Shown: one piece after another, positions 56,931 to 64,000 of the stretch
How positions within the stretch are numbered: the first letter of the stretch is position 1
How the letters are laid out: each line of letters begins with the position of its first letter
Source: Deroplatys truncata
Lineage: Eukaryota > Arthropoda > Insecta > Mantodea > Mantidae
DNA: 64,000 nucleotides
Reading direction: 5' to 3'
NCBI GenBank assembly: GCA_030765065.1
Contig: CM060980.1
Span: forward strand, 64,092,364-64,156,363
Translations under genes and position numbers: made by a program
The notes under the pieces: generated by a model
The model's database searches: none
What the model was told of the DNA's origin: nothing
The model's input: the letters and a program-made list of their open reading frames with translations, nothing else

Positions 56931-58684
56931 ATGGACAATCTGTGTTTTATATGGATGAAAATGCAAGTTTTTAGTCATAATTCTTTGCAACTGGTATAGG
57001 ATATCCTCAGCGAATTGCAACGAACATTTAAGACTCTGAAACTGCTATCCTTACAGCTCCAATGTCTTATTCTGTTCTTATGACTCTTGGTTTATCTGAT
57101 ACTTTTTCTTTTTCCCCTGCTGAAGCTGTTTCCTCAAAATGCATTATCTTTATGCTGATAGCAAATGCTGACACCACTGCATCATTATGACCAAGATTAT
57201 ACTGATGCTAAAATGCTCTTATTGCAGAAGTTGGACTATCATTATTTTAACAAAACAGTTTTACAGCTGCAGTAAGCTAAAATGCAGACCACATGTTCAT
57301 ATTTATAATAATGGCATGAAGTGGGTAAACAATTGTTATCCATTCAGTGGTGTTACCACTTTCCATGAAAATTTACCAAAGATATAATAATCTGGTTTCA
57401 ATGAATCACCTTGTATAAATAGAATAATGCTGTAGAAAAGAATAATATTTATAGAAGTGGCAAAATAGTAAAGAAATGAGCTATTATGTTAAAAGAAATA
57501 CCTTAAGTTCTTTTATCTGTACACTGTTATTTCTGTGCAAATTATAACATTTTTTTAAATGGAGTTGGCTATTAATTATCTACTTATTTCGGGTGAATAA
57601 TATCTAGCAATACCAACTTCAGTTTGAAAGAGCGCAGCAGCAGAAGTGTGGTGGGTAAGTTATAGTAAAGTCACTGGAGAAATCAATTGCAGTTATCATA
57701 TAAGGACACTAAAATAAAAATTATAATAAACCTGTAACCAGAGCATTTTATTTTATCTGCAAAGTAACAAACAGCTTTCTTATGGCAGAATGCTTTTGGG
57801 TAATTTGGCATCTCATTGTAATTTCATTTTCACTCCATTTAACAAGAAACCAAAATTCTATGTACTTGTTTGTAAGTAATTGAGAAACATGTTTTATTAT
57901 TATGTAGTTTACATAAAATATTTTGTTTTCTTTTCAATTCTGTAAGACCTAGGAGAATAATACAAAACATACATCACTATTTTTAATTTGAAAGCAACCA
58001 CTGTCACAATGCCAGTGAACAGTTTTCTTTTTCTTTCTTGTTGCTAAGCACTGTTATTTAGTTAGAATGTATGCCAATGTTATACAAAACAGTACAAACT
58101 TTGGGTTTCAGTGAATTTCAAACTTTTGATTTTTGTATGATGGGTATAATGCCACGAATATTGACTTGTGATGTAAAAAGATGAGTGCTGTTTGTTCTTG
58201 CATGTAAAAGAGTCTGATTTCTCAACTTGAACGTATTTCTGAGTAAACATTTGTCATTATTAATGTAAAAGAACAGAAGAGTCACTTTTTATATGAAACT
58301 ATTCATTCTTTCTTACTTCAGTTTATAAATAAATAAATAAATAAATATATATATTTGAAGAGGCCATGAGTATAACACATAGCTAATAAATAATCATTCA
58401 GTCAGTCACTGAAGCTTCTGGATTGCCTTATAGTTTGTGTGGAAAGGTTTGGCAAATTTAATAGATTACTTATAACTTCCATGATTACTAATGGGAGAGC
58501 CAAGAAACTGTGAACAAGCTGGGCAGTGTTTTTCCACTGGGCATGTGGAAACATGATAACGCACTGCGCTATAAACAAGGTCACACTGTTGATGTGGTTT
58601 TGATCTGCAGTGTGAAGTGCAGTATTGAGTTGAGGTGATGTGATGGAGTTATTTATTATTTTGTCCTATACTTAGTCACAAAGT

Positions 58685-59690
58685 ATGGCTCAGTATACAT
58701 TTTCTAGTGCACAGTGTGTATTTATTTATGGTTCGTTTTTGTTAATTCAGCCAGCTCACCAATTGAAAGTACGATTTGCAGAAAGATTTCCAGGTGTAAA
58801 AGTTCCATGAACAATCCATGAACTTTACAATAAATTTCAGGCTAAGAAATCTAAAAGATGGCGCACGGTTCTTACCGAAGAAACATTAGACGACATCGGT
58901 CATCGCTTGGAGAATCACCCCCCCCCCCCCAAATCACTTAGGCATCTTTCACAAGGCATTTCTTATGGCTTTGCGCGAAGAGCTACCAAATTGCTGAAGT
59001 TAAAATCATATAAAATAACTGTGGTACATGATCTTCAACAAGGTGATCCTGTAATTAAGCACACATTTTGTGAGTGGAGTCTCAATAGTGTACACAATGG
59101 CAAAACAGACCCATATTTAATATTTTTCACCGACGAGGCTGGTGTGTACACAAAATAATCGTTATTGGAGCTCTAACGCACCTACGTAACATTGTTCATG
59201 AAGTACCCCTTCATGACGAAAAAATTTGTGTATGATGCGCCAAGAGCGGAGAAAGAGTTACAGGGCCAATTTTTTTTTTTCGAGTCAACAGTTGACGCCC
59301 GCAGGTATGTGAATACAATTTTGCCTTTTTTTTCTTTTTATTTTTTTAGAGAGAATTGATAGAGCGTAATTTTGCATTTTTTCTACAATGCTCTGCAACA
59401 GCTCATACGGCCAATATTTCGATGAGAACAATTAAAAGTGTGTTTGAGGACAGAATTATTAGTAGAGATTTGTGGCTCCTCGGTCCCCCGACCTAACCCC
59501 CTGCGATTTCTATCTCTGGGGTAACTTAAAACATAAAGTGTACAAGACAAACCCACACACCCTGGAAGAATTAAAACAAAATATCCGCCAGGAAATTGCC
59601 AGCATTTCTCAATGTGAATTACGGCGAGGATGGATAGCTTCCTAAAGAGGTGCCCAAAATGTAACGACAACGACGGTGGTCAGTTTCAGC
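58685..59690 (+). pseudogene. DUF4817-type Tc1/mariner-like transposase relic
   Basis: Begins with a plausible start (MAQYTFSSAQ) and reads VRFAERFPGVKVP, then a stop, then TIHELYNKF, VLTEETLDDIGHRLENHP and GISYGFARRATKLLKLKSYK. DPYLIFFTDEAGVYTK follows and includes the first catalytic Asp. Later pieces in shifting frames include AHTANISMR-like sequence and a segment near 59560 reading THTLEELKQ-like. The catalytic middle is largely lost. A run of 13 C at about 58918-58930 lies within the reading frame. The order of motifs follows the helix-turn-helix then DDE layout of this insect family. It lies inside a prickle intron in the opposite orientation to the host gene. Confidence 0.78.
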
Positions 59691-59884
59691 ATCTCCTTTC
59701 ATAAAGTTGGTAAGTGAAGTCTTTAAAAGTAGTTTTAAAAATGTACCGTTTCATCCGCCTTTCTATGATAGCGGCAGATGGCAAGAACGCCGAGGACGCG
59801 GACAAGAAAAACACCGCGATGAACACATTGATAAAGTAATGTGATCAGTGGATGTTTCTGACAGAGTTCTATCTTTGTTCATAA

Positions 59885-60655
59885 TGTATTAGGTCGGTGC
59901 ATAAGTTCGTGCTGTTTTTACAATGTGGGCTTGCATTATCGTGGAGTAACAAAGAGGTTTATCAGGTGTTTAGTTTTCAATAGCAACATCGAGTCACCAT
60001 AGATGTTCTGTGTACACAGCTGCATTCATCGCTTGAATTTTTTGGTAGCAATTCATGGTGGAGAATGCCAGTTTGGTTACAGGAAGGGCACAACAAGATT
60101 CTTTTAGTGTGCACCATCCTTCGCAGGAATTGTTGCTTTTTTCGATGGCCTGAGTCATTCTTTCCTCTTTTTTAAGTTCACATACAGGCACCATTTCTCA
60201 TCGCCTGTAGCAGTGTTCCCAAGGAATGATTTGTGCCTTCGAAAAGCCAAACGGTAACGGGCCAGCAAAGGCGAATATATGGTTTCGCTGATTTTTGTCG
60301 GTGTCGCTTAACACACGTGGTTCTCAGAAACGATAAAACCATTTCCGTGCCGTCCTCTCAATAAACGCTTGGCTCCCGTATACACCACAAGTTGTTATCT
60401 GGGTTCTGCAGCACTAGATCCTCGATTAAACTCGAAGAGTAAAATGTGTCGAAAGTGCTCATTCTTCCCTATTTGACACCATACTGATTAACCTTGAAAA
60501 TGGCCAAAAAAAACGAGCTGTTAACAATATATGTGCTCCTGTTTGCAACAGTCAAACTGAGGAAAAACAATTGAATAACGAAAAACGAAGGCTTCTCAAT
60601 GCAGCGATGCCAACCCAGTGTAGAACGGCACCAACATATGCACCGACTAATATAT
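59885..60655 (-). mobile_element. Internally deleted mariner element
   Basis: About 770 bp with imperfect terminal inverted repeats: left taggtcggtgcataagttcg, right ending gcaccaacatatgcaccgacta. The minus strand carries a mariner piece NTATGDEKWCLYVN near 60210, which includes the first catalytic Asp. It then passes directly to unrelated frame, so the region with the other two Asp residues is deleted or scrambled. A different mariner lineage from 27045-28369, as judged by the terminal repeats. Inside a prickle intron. Confidence 0.78.
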
Positions 60656-61036
60656 GTGTTTAGTTCATTAGATCTAAGCTAGGGTAAGTATTGTACCTGG
60701 CGATCCTAGAATTATTGTAATTTCAAACACTAATAAATAAACGAATTGAATATAATGTGCAATGGAAACCCATGTATTGGTATTGGTAGAAAAAAATCAT
60801 GTGATTATTACACATTCAATTGTAATGGTCTTCCTGTTATTTGGCTGCAGGCTTTCACAAGTAGATAAAAGAAGACAGCAATGTTTAAAATACTGTAAGA
60901 ATATGACATTTTCGCCCAACGAAATATTCAGAATTAAAATGTTTTGGCAACATCTAGCAAAAGTTGATCCCTGTTGTCAAATTTGCTGGGCTTTACTTTG
61001 GCACTGGGTTTCAAGTCCAGCCTTTATGTTGTATGT

Positions 61037-61072
<36 letters not shown>

Positions 61073-61347
61073 GTGAGAGAGAGATCAGAAACGGACAGGA
61101 CTAGAGAGAAATAAACAGAAAAGAAACTTGTATTCTAAAGCTAACTTATTTAAAAATAATAAAATGTATATATACATCTAGTTAGTAATTAATATGAATT
61201 TATAGTTTTTAAGTTTTCTGCAGTTTCTTTACGATCACTAGTGCTGTCCAGATATTGAGTTAATTCAATTAAATTTCTTTATTTGCTCAGATATAGTAGG
61301 CATTAAAGAAACAGAGAAGAAACCGTTCCAAAAATGGAGCAACATTT
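60656..61347. other. Intronic spacer with TG repeat
   Basis: Within the 6.4-kb prickle intron. (TG)n at about 61038-61070 followed by a short AG run. No coding signal. Confidence 0.5.
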
Positions 61348-61573
61348 TCACTCATCTCTGCTCTGTGAGTTGAATAAACGTGGTTTACTCGAAGTGGTTG
61401 ATTTAGTGGATGTAATTACTGAAATCTGAGTTTTCGCCGACTCTTTTTGTCCTTGAGGACCACTGAAATACTCTGTAAAGAGTTCTAAATACCTCAAATA
61501 GCTTAACGATTCAAAATGCCAAAATTTGTAGACATTATTTTGACTGTACAAGAATGTAGAGTTAAGTACGTAC

Positions 61574-61934
61574 CTATAGTTTCTGGAGTATTTGCCTGCA
61601 TGCAACTGGCCGGGTGGTGAGGAAGGGGCGGACGAAGAAGCGGGAGAAGCGGCGGTGGGATGTCGACGCGCTCTTCCTGGAGAAGTAGGAGGTGTGCTAG
61701 AGCCAGCATCCGAGGGCGGTCTTCGATGTGGAGGTTGCTGTTGCCGTCTCTGTGAGCGTGGTCCTCCAGAGCTGTCCGATGGCGTTGGGGGTTCCCCTTT
61801 GCTACAAGCTATCGAGCAGTAAATGGCTCCTCTTCGCGGCAGGAACGGTCTGCCCAGCAGTGAGGATCTGCAGGTGTGACAACAAAAGCACTGCTCCGTC
61901 GCATGCCAGTGCTGTCCCTCATGACTCATCTGAC
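61574..61934 (-). CDS. pk: prickle, LIM3 exon
   Basis: 361-bp exon carrying most of LIM domain 3 of prickle. The peptide [19 protein letters not shown], then a Ser-rich linker and [20 protein letters not shown], contains the zinc ligands. It is very close to vertebrate Prickle LIM3 (HWHATETCFCC...GRPFLP). After the finger it becomes Ser/Pro/Arg-rich ([20 protein letters not shown] and onward) and ends AGKYSRNY plus two bases. Acceptor ATATAG at 61935-61936; donor ATAG|GTACGT at 61574/61573. It joins in phase to 55136. The PET domain, LIM1, LIM2 and the first ligands of LIM3 must lie upstream. I found no exon for them between 61935 and 64000. Confidence 0.95.
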
Positions 61935-64000
61935 CTATATTAAAAAATAATGGATATTTAGAAAATATGAACCTAAGCACATGAGTCTTGCAATCAACTT
62001 GACAAATGATAACTCAAAAACATTTGGGTTTGTTTTTTATTTGATCAAAGAGAGAACTACTGGAGAGAAATGTCGTCTTTTCGATATACAATGTGTCTAC
62101 AATTTGTGCAGTAAAGTAAATATCAAAGTGCCTCACTACCATAAACTTATTCAAATTAATTTCTCTCTAGAAGCGGGATATATTTACAATTCAATGTAAA
62201 CGCAAGCGATAATGCTTTATGCATAAGGAAATCTGTTGAAACAAATACATCAACTTAAATTGGTCCTCTGGATAGCATTCCTGCTCACAGAGTGCATGCG
62301 CGTAGTGCATCAGTTTAAGTAAGACGTAAGTTGTTTTATATTTGTTTAATGCTGTACCTGTACAGAACAGCAGATTAACAATTGTTGCTTAAGCTGTAGA
62401 ATTAAATGTTTACCTAAAGAGTCAATCACTCTATACTTGACATAAATTGATGATATGGCTCTTAAATTGTTATGTATTCAAAACTACTATTTTGCTTACT
62501 AGGTAAGACCTTTCTGCATCTATAGTAGGGTTGGTTAAACTAATGGATCTGTGACGTTGGAGCACCTATGTAACGTAAAACCATGTTAAGTGGCTGAGCC
62601 ACTTTATTGTTTCTCCATTTTTCTTTCTGTTCTCTCTAAGAATGGATGTGCTTTAATGTGATTCGCCTTCATTGCGGTGCAATATCAAAGAGAGAGAGAG
62701 AGAGAGAGTCTTGTTTTAAATAAGATGTGAATCCAAAAACATTAAGCTGAAACTTAGCAGAGAAATCTTCAACAATTGCCTATAAAACAGGTCGCCCAAA
62801 AGCTATAAAAGTAAACACTTTCTGTGTTTTTTCCCTCAATAGAAGTTTCCACCTCAACTTCAAGGGACCATTAACATTCAGCTAATTTCGATCTGGTATG
62901 CTCGTGGTGAATCTCGATGTAAATCGCAGCCCTAGCTTCCTGTATAGGATTTAAACCCTACTGTAAAGACAGGATGTAGGATAAGTTTTTATTATTTTTG
63001 GTTGTAGTGTGGAAGAAGGTCCCATTCCTTATCTAATCAACAGTTGCCGCCCGCTAGAGCCGGGGTACCAAAGGTGGTTGAGTACAGGTTGAGCAGTAGC
63101 ATTGCTCTGAATCACGTGACCTGTCAGTGAATAGCGAATAAGAATGAAAGAAACAGTATATTGTCGGTCTATCTCTCTGCGCAGTGGTTTCTCTCAGCCG
63201 TCTTCGTGTGTGCTCCCAACTATAGCACCCGTAGTTCCTATGATGATACTACAAGAATCACTTTAGCCATTTGAAAGCTGCTCGGACTTAACTGGACTCG
63301 AGTAGTAGTAATTGGCGATACTTGGGAAACAGAGCACGTAGTGGTGAAGTTCTGAATTACTTCAAGACCTCGGCACTCTCCGAGATAGAATCCAGTATAT
63401 CAAGACTTTGGCATATGACGGGTTTGCATCTGGTTTTACTGCTGAAAGCAAATTGGTTGGAATAAGTAGACATCCTTTTGAGGTGCCCTTAAAATGGGAA
63501 TCCCTATTAGAGTCTTAGCGTCACCCACTCCTATTAAGATTTTTATTTCTGTTACATTACAGCAGCGTTAAACACCATATGTTTATCATTTTTCTTACTC
63601 GAAGGGTTAAGTAATTATACATTTTCGAAATTGATTCTGCAGGATGGAGGAATTATATCCTTGTCCTTTCAAGGAGTAAATTTTTGCAACAACGTGAACA
63701 AAATGACAATAATATTTTGCGTTAGGTCATAAATTAAAATGTATTTGTTAATATGACTCTTATTTCCTCAGAAAATAAAGGCAAAAAGCGAAGTAACTTT
63801 GGCGTGCTACATAGGAGCGTTCTTACAAACATCATGCATATCGACAGTGTGAAACTCTTTCCTTGCAACGTGGAGATTAAGCTGCAGGTCGCACTTGGGG
63901 AATCTTGAGCATTGTATGGTATAAAATATCGATAAAAAACTGATATATACACTGCCGGGCAAATGTTTCCGGACACTCAGGGTAGTAAGAGTAATGCAGA
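61935..64000. other. Probable upstream prickle intron, no exon seen
   Basis: About 2 kb with no LIM or PET motif on the minus strand. An (AG)n run lies at about 62690-62707. Local GC-richer sequence at 63000-63350 has no supported frame. The window ends before the next prickle exon. Confidence 0.55.

Larger units (their letters stand above)
55137..61573 (-). other. prickle intron (6437 bp)
   Basis: Bounded by donor GTACGT (61573-61568) and acceptor TTTTCAG. It holds three transposon relics: 56516-56930, 58685-59690 and 59885-60655. TG repeats lie at 61038-61070. The remainder is AT-rich with no coding signal. Confidence 0.82.

Noticed and set aside
61592..61943. Gly/Glu-rich plus-strand frames at 61.6-61.9 kb
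   Set aside because: Antisense of the prickle LIM3 exon.

Overview
This is an AT-rich (roughly two-thirds A+T by eye) animal nuclear sequence dominated by transposable elements and thinly populated by genes. The only host gene I can name is prickle (minus strand, right half). It is present as three consecutive 3' coding exons, beginning inside LIM domain 3 and ending in a C-terminal CIIS prenylation box. Its multi-kilobase introns, the insect-type transposase relics and several tRNA-derived SINEs suggest an insect with a large genome (perhaps a cockroach, termite or other hemimetabolous insect). That species guess is inference only.

Layout. 1-6.3 kb: an orphan probable terminal exon (837-1094, minus), one copy of a 0.9-kb interspersed repeat, a CT microsatellite and a broken DDE transposase (4512-5954, minus). 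6.36-15.05 kb: a complete, apparently young Ty3/gypsy-type LTR retrotransposon on the minus strand. It has 1037-bp LTRs identical by eye, a GTAT target duplication, a tRNA-Lys-type primer site, intact gag and intact pol. 15-21.1 kb: a jockey-like RT relic and a cluster of tRNA-derived SINEs. 21-26.4 kb: mostly featureless, with a second copy of the 0.9-kb repeat. 26.7-29.4 kb: a decayed gypsy pol interrupted by a mariner element (27045-28369) and by a SINE with a perfect 14-bp target duplication. 29.8-32.2 kb: more repeats. 32.2-36.8 kb: a second member of the complete element's family, deleted for pol, with 1062-bp LTRs and a CTTT duplication. 37-45 kb: little beyond a possible piggyBac N-terminal fragment. 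45.4-46.4 kb: a solo LTR of the same family in the opposite orientation, with an ATCT duplication. 47.3-48.7 kb: two inverted-repeat structures, one of which is a Penelope-like fragment with a GIY-YIG coding remnant between 98-bp perfect inverted repeats. 49.8-61.9 kb: prickle exons, with mariner, DUF4817-type transposase and 0.9-kb repeat relics in the introns. 61.9-64 kb: upstream intron, no exon recognised.

The most unusual structure is in the gypsy family. The U5/primer-binding-site junction is repeated as 51-65-bp modules running from the untranslated leader across the LTR boundary into the LTR. This suggests that the LTR edge moves or grows by capturing primer-site copies. The family also carries 38-39-bp tandem repeats between the LTR TATA box and the poly(A) signal. 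The three family members in this window (full-length, pol-deleted, solo LTR) give a small comparative series for the idea.
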